From contig NC_135721.1 of assembly GCF_964656455.1 (NCBI RefSeq), positions 46,879,530 to 46,943,529 of the forward strand: a stretch of 64,000 bases of DNA, read 5' to 3'. The notes below the pieces were generated by a model. That model was not told where the DNA came from, did not search any database, and saw only the letters and a program-made list of their open reading frames with translations. The position numbers were made by a program, and so were the translations under genes. Every line of letters begins with the position of its first letter. Positions within the stretch are counted from its first letter, which is position 1. This stretch comes from Halichoerus grypus. Taxonomy: Eukaryota > Chordata > Mammalia > Carnivora > Phocidae. Of the stretch, positions 11,711 through 24,260 are shown piece after piece.

Positions 11711-12588
11711 ATGACAAGACGGAAAAACTCACCTCAAAAAAAAGAACAAGAGGCACTACCGACTGCCAGGGACCTAATCAATATGGACTGTAGTAAGATG
11801 TCGGAACTAGATTTCAGAATGATTTTAAAGATACTAGCTGGGCTTGAAATAGGCATAGAAGATACTAGAGAAACCCTTTCTGGAGAAATAAAAGAGCTAA
11901 AATCTAACCAAGTTGAAATCAAAAATGCTAGTAATAAGGTGCAATCAAAAGTGGAGGCTCGGACTGCTAGGATAAATGAGGCAGAAGAGACAGTGATACA
12001 GAAGACCAAATGATGGAAAACAAAGAAGCTGAGAAAAAGAGATAAACAGGTACTGGATCACGAGGGCAGAATTTGAGAGATAAGTGATACCATAAGACAA
12101 AACAACATTAGAATAATTGGGATCCCAGAAGAAGAAAGAGAGGGGCAGAAGGTATATTGCAGCAAGTTATAGCAGAGAACTTCCCTAACTTGGGGAAGGA
12201 AACAGGCATCAAAATCCAGGAGGCACAGAGAACCCCTCTCAAAAATCAATAAAAATAGGTCAACACCCTGACATCTAATAGTAAAACTTACAAGTCTCAG
12301 AGACAAAGAGAAAATCCTGAAAGCAGCTCAGGAGAAGAGATCTGTAACCTACAATGGTAGAAACATTAGATTGGCAACAGACCTATCCACAGAGACCTGG
12401 CAGGTCAGAAAGGACTGGCATGATATAGTCAGAGCACTAAAGGAGAAAAATATGCAGTCAAGAATACTATATCCAGCTAGGCTGTCATTGAAAATGGAGA
12501 GATAAAAAGCTTCCAGGACAAACAAAAACTAAAGGAATTTGCAAACACAAAACCAGCCCTACAAGAAATATTGAAAGGGGTCCTCTAA
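11711..12588 (+). pseudogene. L1 ORF1 remnant (ORF1p, broken)
   Basis: ORF1p is the trimeric RNA-binding chaperone of the L1 ribonucleoprotein. An ATG at 11711 opens a 100-codon frame beginning 'MTRRKNSPQKKEQEALPTAR', whose later part is rich in E/K/I heptads like the ORF1p coiled coil. It stops at TGA 12011-12013. Homologous sequence continues in other frames to about TAA 12586-12588, where the usual ORF1 C-terminal text precedes the inter-ORF gap. The span is 878 nt, not divisible by three, so at least one net frameshift is present. It is not functional. Confidence 0.85.
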
Positions 12589-12669
12589 GCAAAGAGAGAG
12601 CCTAAAAGCAACATAGACCAGAAAGGAACACAGACAATATACAGTAACAGTCACCTTACAGGCAATACA

Positions 12670-15600
12670 ATGGCACTAAATTCATATCTTTCAATAGTTA
12701 CCCTGAATGTAAATGGCTAAATGCCCAATCAAAAGACACAGGCTATCAGATTGGGTCTTGTTTTTTAATCCATCGATATGCTGTCTGCAACTCATTTTAG
12801 ACTCAAAGACACCCCCAGATTGAAAATGAAGGGGTAGAAAACCATTTACCATGCTAATGGACACCAAAAGAAAGCTGGGGTGGCAATCCTTATATCAGAC
12901 AAATTAGATTTTAAACCAAAGACTATAATAAGAGATGAGGAAGGACACTGTATCATACTTAAAGGGTCTATCCAACAAGAAGATCTAACAGTTGTAAATA
13001 TCTATGCCCCTAACATGGGAGCAGCCAATTATATAAGCCAATTAATAACGAAAGCAAAGAAACATCAACAACAATACAATAATAGTGGGGGACTTTAACA
13101 CCCCCCTCACTGAAATGGACAGATCATCTAAGCAAAAGACCAACAAGGAAATAAAGACCTTAAATGACACACTGGACCAAATGGACTTCACAGATATATT
13201 CAGAACATTCCATCCCAAAGCAACAGAATACACATTCTTCTCTAGTGCCCATGGAACATTCTCCAGAATAGATCACATCCTAGGTCACAAATGAGGTCTC
13301 AACCAGTACCAAAAGATTGGGATCATTCCCTGCATATTTTCAGACCACAATGCTTTGAAACTAGAACTCCACCACAAGAAGAAAGTCAGAAAGAACTCAA
13401 ATACATGGAGGCTAAAGAGCATCCTACTAAAGAATGAATGGGTCAACCAGGAAATTAAAGAAGAATTTAAAAAATTCACGGAAACAAATGAAAATGAAAA
13501 CACAACTGTTCAAAATCTTTGGAATACAGCAAAGGCAGTCCTAAGAGGAAAGTATATAGCAATACAAGCCTTTCTCAAGAAACAAGAAAGGTCTCAAGTA
13601 CACAACCTAACCCTACACCTAAAGGAGCTGGAGAAAGAACAGCAAATAAAGCCTAAACCCAGCAGGAGAAGAGAATAAAGATCAGAGCAGAAATCAATGA
13701 AATAGAAACCAAAAGAACAGTAGAACAGATCAACGAAACTAGGAGCTGGTTCTTTGAAAGAATTAACAAGATTGATAAACCCCTGGCCAGACTTATCAAA
13801 AAGAAAAGAGAAATGACCCAAATCAACAAAATCATGAATGAAAGAGGAGAGATCACAATCAACACCAAAGAAATACAAACAATTATAAGAACATATTATG
13901 AGCAACTATATGCCAGCAAATTAGATAATCTGGAAGAAATGGATGCATTCCTAGAGATGTATCTACTACCAAAAGTGAACCAGGAAGAAATAGAAAACCT
14001 GAACAGACCTATAACCACTAAGGAAATTGAAGCAGTAATCAAAAATCTCCCAAAAAACAAAAGCCCAGGGCCAGATGGCTTCCCAGGGGAATTCTACCAA
14101 ACATTTAAAGAAGAATTAATACCTATTCTTCTGAAACTCTTCCAAAAAATAGAAGGAAAACTTCCAAACTCATTTTATGAGGCCACCATTATCTTGATCC
14201 CCAACCAAAGACCCCATCAAAAAGGAGAATTACAGACCAATATCCTTGATGAACACAGATGCAAAAATTCTCACCAAAATACTAGCCAATAGGATCCAAC
14301 AGTACATTAAAAGGATTATTCACCACAACCAAGTGGGATTTATCCCTGGGCTGCAAGGTTAGTTCAACATCTGCAAATCAATCAATGTGATACAATACAT
14401 TAACAAAAGAAAGAACAAGAATCATATGATCCTCCCAATAGATGCAGAAAAAGCATTTGACAAAGTACAGCATCCTTTCTTGATCAAAACTCTTCAGAGT
14501 ATAGGGATAGAGGGTACATACCTCAATATCATAAAAGCCATCTATGAAAAACCTACAGCGAATAACATTCTCAATGGGGAAAAACAGAGCTTTCCCCCTA
14601 AGGTCAGGAACACAGCAGGGATGTCCACTATCACCACTGCTATTCAACATAATACTAAAAGCCCTAGCCACAGCAATCAGACAACAAAAAGAAATAAAAG
14701 GCATCCAAATCGGCAAAGAAGTCAAACTCTCACTCTTTGCAGATGATATGATACTTTATGTGGAAAACTCAAAAGACTCCACCCCAAAACTACTGAATTC
14801 CTGTATGAGTTCTAGCAAAGTGGCAGGATATAAAATCAATGCACAGAAGTCAGTGGCATTCCTATACACCAACAACAAGACAGAAGAAAGAGAAATTAAG
14901 GAGTTGATCCCATTTACAATTGCACCCAAAACCATAAGATACCTAAGAATAAATCTAACCAAAGAGGCAAAGAATCTGTACTCAGAAAACTATAAAATAC
15001 TCATGAAAGAAATTGAGGAAGACACAAAGAAATGGAAAAATGTTCCATGCTCATGGATTGGAAGAACAAATATCATGAAGATGTCAATGCTACCTAGAGC
15101 AATCTACACATTCAATGCAATCCCTATGAAAATACCATCGACTTTTTTCAAAGAAATGGAACAAATAATCCTAAAATTTGTATGGAACTAGAAAAGACCC
15201 CGAATAGCCAGAGCAATGTTGAAAAAGAAAAGCAAAGCTGGTGGCATCACAATTCCGGACTTCCAGCTCTATTACAAAACTGTCATCATCAAGACAGTAT
15301 GGTACTGGCACAAAAACAGACACATAGATCAATGGAACAGAATAGAGAGCCTAGAAATGGACCCTCAACTATGGTCAACTAATCTTCGACAAAGCAGGAA
15401 AGAATGTCCAATGGAAAAAAGTCTCTTCAACAAATGGTGTTGGGAAAATTGGCCACATGCAGAAGAATGAAACTGGACCATTTCCTTACACCACACACAA
15501 AAATAGACTCCAAATGGTTGAAAGACCTCAATGTGAGACAGGAGTCCATCAAAATCCTAAAGGAGAACACAGGCAGCAACCTCTTCGACCTCAGCCGCAG

Positions 15601-16502
15601 CAACTTCTTCCTAGAAACATCGCCAAAGGCAAGGGAAGCAAGGGCAGAAATGAACTATTGGGACTTCAAGATAAAAAGCTTTTGCACAGCAAAGGAAAGT
15701 CAACAAAACCAAAGACAACCGACAGAATGGGAGAAGATATTTGCAAATGGCATATCAGATAAAGGGCTAGTATCCAAAATCTGTGAAGAACTTATCAAAC
15801 TCAACACTCAAAGAACAAATGATCCAATCAAGAAATGGGCAGAAGACATGAACAGACATTGTTCCAAAGAAGACATCCAAATGGCCAAGAGACACATGAA
15901 AAAGTGCTCAACATCGCTCGGCAGCAGGGAAATCCAAATCAAAACCTCAATGAGGTATCACCTCACACCAGTCAGAATGGCTAAGATTAACAAGTCAGGA
16001 AATGACAGATGTTGGTGGGGATGCGGAGAAAGGGGAACCCTCCTACACTGTTGGTGGGAATGCAAGCTGGTGCAGCCACTCTGGAAAACAGTATGGAGGT
16101 TCTTCAAAAAGTTGAAAATAGAGCTACCATACGATCCAGCAATTGCACTATTGGGTATTTACCCCAAAGATACAAATGTAGGGATCCGAAGGGGTACATG
16201 TACCCCAATGTTTATAGCAGCAATGTCCACAATAGCCAAACTATGGAAAGAGCCAAGATGTCCATCAACAGATGAATGGATAAAGATGTGGTATGTATGT
16301 GTGTATATATCTGATATGTTAATCATATACATACATACACACACACATACATACACACACACACACAATGGAATATTATGCAGCCATCAAAAGGAATGAA
16401 ATCTTGCCATTTGCAACGACATGGATAGAACTGGAGAGTGTTACGCTAAGCGAAGTAAGTCAATCAGAGAAAGGCATGTATCATATGACCTCACTGATAT
16501 GA
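12670..16502 (+). pseudogene. L1 ORF2 remnant (endonuclease-RT, broken)
   Basis: ORF2p supplies the endonuclease and reverse transcriptase for L1 movement. An ATG at 12670 is followed by an in-frame TAA at 12718-12720. Homology then continues in shifting frames: endonuclease-like text at 12880-13294 ('LTVVNIYAPNMGA', 'GTFSRIDHILGHK'), reverse transcriptase at 13813-15191 with '[18 protein letters not shown]' and the catalytic '[10 protein letters not shown]', and the C-terminal cysteine-rich region at 15404-16399 ('[18 protein letters not shown]'). The span of about 3.83 kb fits the usual ~1275 codons, but stops and frameshifts abolish function. A TA/CA microsatellite at about 16294-16367 interrupts the C-terminal part, a common expansion site in L1. 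Confidence 0.9.
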
Positions 16503-16951
16503 GGAATTCTTAATCTCAGGAAACAAACTGAGGTTTGCTGGAGTGGTGGGGGTTGGGAGGGATCGGGTGGCTGGGTGATAGACATTGGGAAGGTATGTGC
16601 TTGGTGAACACTGTGAATTGTGCAAGACTGTTGAATCACAGATCTGTACCTCTGAAACAAATAATATATGTTAAAAAAAAAAAAAAGAAAGCAGGAGGGG
16701 AAGGATGAAGGGGGGGAAATCAGGGGGAGACGAAGCATGAGAGACGATGGACTCTGAAAAACAAACTGAGGGTTCTGGGGGGGGAGTGGGAGGATGGGTT
16801 AGCTTGGTGATGGGTATTAAAGAGGGCACGTTCTGCATGGAGCACTGGGTGTTATACGCAAACAATGAATCATGGAACACTACATCAAAAACTAATGATG
16901 TAATGTATGGTGATTAACATAACATAATAAATAAAAGACAAAGACAAATTA
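16503..16951 (+). mobile_element. L1 3' UTR and tail
   Basis: Contains the carnivore L1 3' sequence ('gatggactctgaaaaacaaa', 'gtgatgggtattaaagaggg', 'tggagcactgggtgttatac'), an internal A-rich run near 16674-16690, and a terminal AATAAA at about 16927-16932 followed by the poly-A tail. Confidence 0.9.
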
Positions 16952-16954
16952 AAA

Positions 16955-17040
16955 AAAAAGAGCATGCCATCTTGATCTCGAGGTTGTAAGCTCGAGCCCC
17001 ACATTGGGTGTAGAGATTACTAAATAATCTTTAGAGAAAA
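16955..17040 (+). mobile_element. 5'-truncated older tRNA-SINE
   Basis: Starts abruptly within the SINE at 'agagcatgccatcttgatct' and ends with the typical 'gggtgtagagattac' and A-run. It abuts the L1 tail directly. Confidence 0.75.
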
Positions 17041-17044
17041 AAAA

Positions 17045-18380
17045 AGTTTAAGTAATCAAGACTGGTATTAGGAGAATAGATTAACATATCAGAATCAAGA
17101 GTCCAGAAACAGACCTACACATTAACAATTTTTGACCAAGATGCCAAGTTAATTCAGTGGGAAAAGGAAAGTATAATTGTTGATGGAACAACAAAATATC
17201 TGTATGAAATAGAAAGCCTTGACCCTTTTCTACTCAGATGTGCCTATGTACGTGCACGCCCCCCCACACACACAAAATCGTGGATTTAAATGTAAAACCC
17301 AGAAAAAAAGCATGTAGAAAAAAAAGATTCATCTTTGATCTTGGAGTAGGTAAAGATTTCTTGGGTTGGACACAGAAAGCACTAACCAAGAAAGAAAAAA
17401 AAGGACAAGTTAGACTTCATCAAAATTCAAAATTTATGCAACATCTTAGGTCCTCTGGGAAGTACAAATTAAAACCACAATGATACACCATTTCACACCC
17501 ACTAGAATAACTGAAAAAGACTAACATCCACAAATGCCAAGAATGTGAAGCCACTGAAACACTCTTACATTGCTGCTGGAAGTGTAAAATGTTCACCTGT
17601 TCACCAGTTTCTTAGTAAAGTTAAACATTCATTTGCCATCCAATTCAGCAAATCCATTCCTACGCATTTATGCAAGAAAATAAAAATAGGCTGGGGTGCC
17701 TGGGTGGCTCAATCAGTTAAGCATCCCACTCTTGATTTCAGCACAGGTCATGATCTCTGTGTCGTGAAATCTTAATCCTTGCATTGGGCTCTGTACTGGG
17801 CATGGAGCCTGCTTAAGATTCTCTCCCTCTCCCTCTACCCCTCCCCTGGCTTGTACATTCACGTGTGTTCTCTCGCTCTCTCAAGTAAATAACCAAAATC
17901 TTAAAAAGAAAAATATGTTCACAAAAACATTAGAGTATATGTAAGTATAACAGTGTTGATATGAGCCTCAGTAATAGCCCAAAACAGAATGGATAACTGG
18001 TGTATTCATAAAATAGAAAACTACTCAGCATTAGAAATGAGCCAAGGCATATAACAACTAAATCACAAAACATCATTAAATGAAAGAAGTTAGAAAAGAA
18101 TGCATGCCTTATGATTCAATGTATAACAAATGTAAGAACAGACATAACTAAAATGATGGAGGAATGAAAATAGACAAGGAAAAAAAAGAAAATAGACAAG
18201 GAATTTTCTGGTAGTGATGGAAATGCTCTATAACTTGATTTCCATGATGGGTACATGGGTGTATTCCGGTTTTAACTCATTGAATGGAAAACCTAAGATC
18301 TGTGTATTTTACTGAATGTTGTAGTGATGCATCAATTGTTTTAAATACTTTATAGATCAGACAAGTGTCTGGAATACTGA
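17045..18380 (+). mobile_element. Older L1 3' half, sense
   Basis: Diverged L1 ORF2/3' text, for example 'agtccagaaacagacctaca' and later 'acagaatggataactggtgt'. All frames are broken. A SINE interrupts it at about 17694-17915. Confidence 0.75.
17694..17915 (+). mobile_element. Carnivore tRNA-SINE
   Basis: Starts 'ggggtgcctgggtggctcaa', has a diverged body and ends in 'aaccaaaatcttaaaaagaa'. Inserted in an older L1. Confidence 0.88.
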
Positions 18381-19383
18381 ACAATCTCAGACAGTTATCA
18401 ATGGGTTGAGTACCATTGAAGACCATACTAATTGCTCTTCATGATACTTTCAAAAGGTCATTAGTGGACTTTAACTAAGGAAAATGGATAGGGATATCCA
18501 GAGATATTTTTGTTTTTAACATACACAGTCCATTAGACTAGTGGTTTTTAAGCCCTTTCTACCGAAACAAACCTAAACCGAACAGATTTCCATCAAGAAT
18601 AATGCTTTAGAACCACTGCCCTGAAGGATTTCCTGTTAGGAATTCAGTGTGATCTGCTAACCAGAAACGCCCCAGGAAGATTCTGTAAAAGAATCAAAGA
18701 CTAATTTATGTTGACAATATTCTCTTAAATAGTCAAGGCTCCTGGAGTTAGTCCCGAGAAATGTGAATTAATGTCAATAAAGTTTTCCAGGCTTTTTATT
18801 AAATGTCAGAGGAGGATTAAGGTTGACTATTGAATTGAGTATTTTCATGTACAATAACAAATGTAGATGGTATTGAGACAGAATTAAATAACTATAGACC
18901 CACAGTTCCCAAACTGAGCTGAGATGCCCCAGGCTCTGCTGTAACTCACAGGGCACTCAGGAGAGCAGTACTCACCACCAGTCACAAACCACTGGAGCGT
19001 CCAGCTCAAGGTTGTTCAGGGTCAACATTAGAGCATGTTACACTACTTTAGAAGACAGTATGTATTCGTGTAGCTGGGTTACCAGAGGTGGCTCTTCTTA
19101 AAAGCAAATGGACACCAGCCTTGAAAATTCCCTGAGCAGGCAAAACCAGTTTTGTCCTACAAGCAAAGCTTAATTTAGCTTATTTTGCAAGACTGCCATG
19201 ACCTGGGCCATTTTTTGTTTACACCTCTGGAAATCATAAGCAAAACTTGAACTGTTTCCCCAGGTTGATATAAGGTCACCACTGACCAATTCACTGTCAT
19301 TTAAGAAAATTGTAATATAACGAATGACTGAAGAATAAAGTCACTGCTTTATCTCTACAAACTGTTTATAAGAACATGTACCT
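18380..19383. other. Intergenic, nothing firm recognised
   Basis: No exon or clear repeat. A short segment near 18535-18635 ('agtggtttttaagccc' ... 'agaaccactg') has complementary-looking ends like a MER5-class fossil, but is too decayed to name. Confidence 0.4.
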
Positions 19384-19495
19384 GAGGGGCACCTGGCTGA
19401 TTCAGTTGGAAGAGTGTGCCGACTCAATCTTGGGATCGTGAGTTCAAGCCCCACGATGGGTGTAGACATTACTGAAATAAATAAACTTTAAAAAT
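19384..19495 (+). mobile_element. Older tRNA-SINE
   Basis: 'ggggcacctggctgattcag' head and 'gggtgtagacattac' end with an A-rich tail. The next SINE inserted at its tail. Confidence 0.82.
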
Positions 19496-19506
19496 AACAG
19501 CATACA

Positions 19507-19701
19507 GGGGCGCCCGGGTGGCTCAGTCGTTAAGCGTCTGCCTTCGGCTCCGGTCATGATCCCAGGGTCCTGGGATCGAGCCCCGCATCGGGCTCCCTGC
19601 TCCGTGGGAAGCCTGCTTCTCCTTCTCCCACTCCCCCTGCTTGTGTTCCCTCTCTGTGTCTCTGTTAAATAAATAAATAAAATCTTTAAAAATAAATAAA
19701 C
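19507..19701 (+). mobile_element. Young carnivore tRNA-SINE with target duplication
   Basis: Near-consensus copy flanked by the 11-base repeat 'aacagcataca' at 19496-19506 and 19702-19712. Confidence 0.95.
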
Positions 19702-19970
19702 AACAGCATACACCTGAGCTTCGTTCCATGTTTTGGCTTAACTGCTCCCAGTTCACAAACTATTTTTACTAATTACTACTTTGGTGATTCACTGGTTTTA
19801 CTCCTGTTATTTCTGAACTTTTGACACTGATAAAAAGCAAGTACCCCATGAAATTCCATGTGGAACAGAAAATGAGTGGTAGTGTCCAATCTGATTCCAA
19901 GGTTTGGTAAGTTGTTCAGTAGCCAACAGATACAAACATCCCAATTAGTAATTGTAATTTAAGGATGCAG

Positions 19971-20098
19971 TTTTTTTTTTTGTTTTTTTTGTTTTTTTTT
20001 AACATTTAAGTCATCTCTACACCCTACATGGGGCTTGAACTCACAACTGTGAGATCAAGAGTCACATGCTCTTCTCACTGTGCCAGCCAGGTGCCCCT
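19971..20098 (-). mobile_element. Older tRNA-SINE, antisense
   Basis: Reverse-complement SINE: T-run, 'ctctacaccctacatggggc', and 'gtgccagccaggtgcccc' at its head end. Confidence 0.85.
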
Positions 20099-20280
20099 GT
20101 GTATTATTTTTAAATACCTGGAACCTAAATGGTTAATAAATGGTGCTCAGTATTTCTTCTCGTCTAGGGGGTGCCCTTTAAAATTTTCTAAAAAACTAAG
20201 TTCTCTGTTAAGTAAGAAAGAACCACTGAGAATTTGTTCATAGAAAAATGCAGAATATCCCTAGACACATTTGGGCTTAT

Positions 20281-20384
20281 TTTTAAGCTTTTATTTTTAA
20301 TCTCTACACCCAACGTGGGGCTTGAACTTACAACCCTGAGGTCAAGAGTCACACGCACTAGGCTGAACCAGCCAGGCACTTCTT
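20281..20384 (-). mobile_element. Older tRNA-SINE, antisense
   Basis: Reverse-complement SINE with 'ctctacacccaacgtggggc' and 'gaaccagccaggcacttctt'. Confidence 0.82.
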
Positions 20385-20741
20385 AAAGCTAAAGAAAGAA
20401 ATACATAGGGAAACCACTTGTCTACTGTGCTCAAATTCTCAGAAACACATCTAGGATTTTTAAATCATAAAAGACTAATACAGATCATTAAATTCCATAA
20501 ATATCTGCCTGATAGGGTGGCCAGCCATAGTGGTTTGCCAGGACTCAGGGGTTTTTCAAGATGCAGGACTTTCAGTGCTAAAATCGGAGAAGTCCCCAGC
20601 AAACCAGGACAAGTTGGTCACTCTACTGCCTTTATTGGAAACGACCCGAGCATTTTAGTTAGAGGCCTAATTTAGAGCAAAATGACCTGCCTTGAATTTC
20701 ACCTCCATTTTGCTGTTTTTCTGTAAGAAGCAAAATGTTAA

Positions 20742-20860
20742 GTGCAGTGATTCTCAGAATTAGTTGTACATTAGAATCATATCAGGAGCTTTTTAAAACA
20801 TCCCTTACCATCTCATCCTATTCTGATATAATCTGGAGACTTTTTTAAAAAAACTGATTT
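20742..20860 (-). mobile_element. MER5A-like DNA transposon fragment
   Basis: 'cagtgattctcagaattagt' followed by 'tagaatcatatcaggagctt' matches the MER5A terminal region. Only one half is recognisable. Confidence 0.55.
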
Positions 20861-20874
20861 TGAGAGTTCCGACT

Positions 20875-21060
20875 CAGGCACTCCTGAGGTTTAACATTAG
20901 CCTCACCACCTACTATCTGTGGCACTTTAGACAAGCTGCTTACCTCTCTGAAGCAATCTCATTTGTGAAATGGAGCAGAAGCACCTGTCTCACAGGGTTT
21001 TGTGAACAAGAGACATGAAATGCCTTGCTCAGTGTCTGGAACATAGCAGCCCTTCTAATG
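20875..21060 (+). repeat. MIR SINE
   Basis: MIR core phrases are present: 'ctctctgaagcaatctcatt', 'gtgaaatggagcagaagcac' and 'cacagggttttgtgaacaag'. Confidence 0.7.
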
Positions 21061-21239
21061 GGTCAGAGACTAGCCTATCCCTGAAAACTGAAAATTTAAA
21101 TACATCATTTTTCTTTTTCTAATTGGAAAAACCTAACAGTCTGAATACTGTGCATTATATAAAAGATTCAGGGAGTTATTTCTTTTAAGCAATTGTCCCA
21201 CCACAACGCTAAAGGGAGATTTAAAAACAACACACACTT

Positions 21240-22275
21240 GAGCAAAATGATAGAGTAGGCAGCCTCAAGGTCTCGTCCTCCCACAGAAACATTAAACAAG
21301 CAGGAAGGGTCAAAAACAACTTTTTCAGAACTCTAGAAAACAGTCACGTTTATAGCAACCAAGCAAACATGGGATCAAAAAAAAAAAAGGCAACTTTATA
21401 AAGGCAAGAAGTCACTAAAATAGCAACATAGGTCATTCCAGACTTTGCACCTCCTCACAAGAAGAATTAACAAGTACTCATGGACAAGACACCACTGAAA
21501 AATCCTAGAACATGGACGCGAGGCTGAAGCCCGCGGGGTGCCGCCCCACCCCCCACCCCCAGCGCGCACCAGAGACAAGACAGACCGCATTAAAAGAGGG
21601 GGAGCATCTACACGTTCACCACGTTGCCCCCTCCTCTCGGCTGGGGCAGCACCCCAACAAGAGGTCTTCACTGAGCCTTCCCTGAACCCCAGAACATTTG
21701 GTCACTTATTGGGAGTCCCAGCCAGTCTTACCTTACAGGAAAAGCCAGCTCAGAATACCTGAAGTTGCATATCCCAGCGGCGCTAGAGTCCAGCAGGCAG
21801 AATCGGTCATCCTCAGAGCAAAGCCAGTGCCACCATTCAGCCAGACTTCGGGGTGCAAGTCGGCTTGAATCAAGACTATAAACAACCTACTTGTCCAAAC
21901 TTAGAACTAATTCCCCCGCTCCACCAGGGCAGAGAAGCTAATTTATACCACCACGGAGTGTAGCTCCTGGCCCCTCCTGACCAGAAAGCCTGACTAGAAA
22001 CACCTGAGAGGATGCTTAGAGCTGGCTTTCCTGCTTTGTCCGGGCAGGGAGCTATATCACAGGCCCAATCACTGCTGAGTAGCTTCTGGCCCCATCTCAG
22101 TAGAAACACTAATCAGGAACACGTGGGAGGCTGCTTGGAGCTAAAACTCCTACTCTACCCAGGCAGGGAAGCTGGTTGATAGCCCTTCCCACTGCTGAGT
22201 GTAGCTCCTGAATCCCACCTGGCCAGAAAGCTTGGCTGGAACACCAGGAAAGCTCCATAGCCCTTTAACAATGCA
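21240..22275 (+). mobile_element. Old L1 5' UTR
   Basis: 'gcaaaatgatagagtaggca' with 'gtctcgtcctcccacagaaa' is an old L1 5'-end signature, followed by a GC-rich leader. Three tandem units occupy 21900-22262. Open frames here are chance frames. Confidence 0.6.
21900..22262 (+). repeat. Three ~118-bp tandem units in L1 5' UTR
   Basis: Each unit carries 'agggcagagaagct / gggcagggagct / aggcagggaagctgg', then 'gagtgtagctcctg / gagtagcttctg / gagtgtagctcctg', then '...agaaagcctgact / agaaacactaatca / agaaagcttggct'. Units begin near 21902, 22024 and 22145. Confidence 0.75.
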
Positions 22276-22276
22276 G

Positions 22277-22468
22277 AGGTTAAGGGTGCCAACCCCTATG
22301 CAGTTGAAAATCCACATAAAACTTTGCACTCTCCCAAAACGTAACTTACTTAATAGCCTACTATTGACTGGAAGCCTTACTGATAACATAACTAGTCGAT
22401 CAACACATATTTTGTATGTTACATGTATTTAATATATATACTATATTCTTCCAATAAAGTAAGCTAGA
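22277..22468. mobile_element. Tigger/MER2-like DNA transposon fragment
   Basis: 'ctattgactggaagccttac' and 'acacatattttgtatgttac' are characteristic of MER2-type Tigger elements. One end ('ttaagggtgccaacccctat') is recognisable. Confidence 0.65.
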
Positions 22469-22469
22469 G

Positions 22470-23420
22470 AAGAACTACCATAAGATCCAGCATTTCCACT
22501 TGTGGGCATATACCTGAAGGGAACACAAACGCTGTCAAAGAATTACCTGCACCCCCACATTTACAGAAGCATTATTTACAATAGCCAAGACATGGAAACA
22601 AACTAAGTGTCCAAGGCAGATGAATGGATAAAGAAATTGCGTTATATACGTATGTACACACACACACACTCACATCATACACAGAATATTATTCAGCCAC
22701 AGCAAAGGATTTCCTGCCATTTGTGACAATACAGATGGACCTTGAGAGTATTATGCTAAGTGAAAAAATCAGAGAAAGACAAATACTGTATCTCACTTAA
22801 AAGTGGAAGTAAAACAAATACTCATAAAGAGATCAGATTCATGGTTACCAAAGGCAGGGGGTGGAGAGGGGTGGGGAAATTTGATGAAGGTGGTCAAATG
22901 TACAACCTTCCAGTTATAAATGAGTACTGGGGATGTAATAATGTACCATACAATGGTTATAAACACTGAAATATGAAAGTTGAGAGATGTTAAAACTTCT
23001 CATCACAAGGAAAAAAACCACTTTTTCCCTTTTTTTTTTTTTTTGGTGTATGTATGAAATGATTGATATTAACTAAATTTATTGTGATAATTATTTCACA
23101 ATATATGAAAGTCATATCATTATGCTGTACACCTTAAACTTACATAGTGCTGTATGTCAACTCTATTTCTTTTTTTATAGCAGGCCTTTTTTTTTTTCTA
23201 AAGATTTTTATTTATTTATTTGACAGAGAGAGATAGTGAGAGCAGGAACACAAGCAGGGGGAGTAGGAGAGGGAGAAGCAGGCCCCCCACCAAGCAGGAA
23301 GCCCAATGCGGGGCTCGATCCCAGGACCCTGGGATCATGACCCGAGCCAAAGGCACATGTCCAACGACTGGGCCACCCAGGCGCCCCCAACTCTATTTCA
23401 ATTAAACTGGAAAAAAATAA
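22470..23420 (+). mobile_element. L1 3' end with SINE insertion
   Basis: L1 ORF2 C-terminal and 3' UTR text runs from 'accataagatccagcatttc' through 'gctgtacaccttaaacttac' to 'attaaactggaaaaaaataa'. An antisense SINE at 23170-23387 splits the last few dozen bases. Confidence 0.85.
23170..23387 (-). mobile_element. Carnivore tRNA-SINE, antisense, with target duplication
   Basis: Reverse-complement SINE flanked by 'caactctatttc' at 23158-23169 and 23388-23399. The T-tail contains an odd interruption ('atagcaggcc'). Confidence 0.93.
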
Positions 23421-24072
23421 AATGATAGGAAAGCTTTGTGGCATTTTTACTTGCCCTTTTGATGTGGCAGCAGTCCTGAAAATGGCACCTATATTCTCAG
23501 CTTTCAACTCAGGCTGTTGGACTTAGTGCAAGCCTGGATAAGTATTGAGGGAGCAACACAGAAAAGGGACAATTGGCAAAGACTGGGAGAGGTATCTGTT
23601 CTGGCTCCTGGCTTTCAAGGAAATGCTATCTAAACACAAGTTAAGAGATAGGCTTCAGTGATCACACACAATAAGGGATCAATTCTTTGCAAAAATAGTT
23701 TGGAAACATCAGTAAAAAAATGGACTACAGTCCAATAATCATAATAAAAGAAACTCTGGGGAAGGAGAGGGAATGTCTGATTTCCAGAATCACATTATAA
23801 TATTTAAATGTCCAGTTTTCAACAAAAAAAAAGTCACAAGACATTCAAAGACACTGGAAAGTATGGCCACCAAAGAAACAAAATAATAGAAAACATCCCT
23901 GGAGAAGCACAGACATCAGAATTAATAGACAAGAACTTTAAAACAACTGTCTTAAATATGCTCGAAGTGCTAAAGGGAATCATGGACAAGCAATTGAAAG
24001 AAATCAGAAGAGGGATATATAAACAAAATGAGAATATCATAAACATAAAGAAATTATAAAAATGAACCAAAC

Positions 24073-24260
24073 AGGGCGCCTGGGTGGCTCAGCTGGTTAA
24101 GTGTCTGCCTTCGGCTCAGGTCATGATCCCAGAGTCCTGGAATCAAGTCCCACATTGGGCTCCCGGCTCAGCGGGGAGCCTGCTTCTCCCTCTGACCCTC
24201 TCCCCTCTCATGCTGTTTCTCTCTCTCTCAAATAAATAAACAAATAAAATCTTAAAAAAA
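24073..24260 (+). mobile_element. Carnivore tRNA-SINE with target duplication
   Basis: Complete SINE flanked by 'aaaaatgaaccaaac' at 24058-24072 and 24261-24275. Confidence 0.95.

Larger units (their letters stand above)
10038..16951 (+). mobile_element. Nearly full-length carnivore L1 retrotransposon
   Basis: About 6.9 kb in canonical order: a GC-rich 5' UTR starting near 'agcaagatggcggaggagta', a T-rich spacer, ORF1 remains (11711-12588), ORF2 remains (12670-16502), and a 3' UTR ending in the AATAAA-rich tail near 16930. Both ORFs carry stops and frameshifts, so the copy cannot move by itself. Its similarity to other carnivore L1s indicates a fairly recent insertion. No clear target-site duplication was found. 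It lies between the convergent GCFC2 and MRPL19 genes. Confidence 0.95.
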
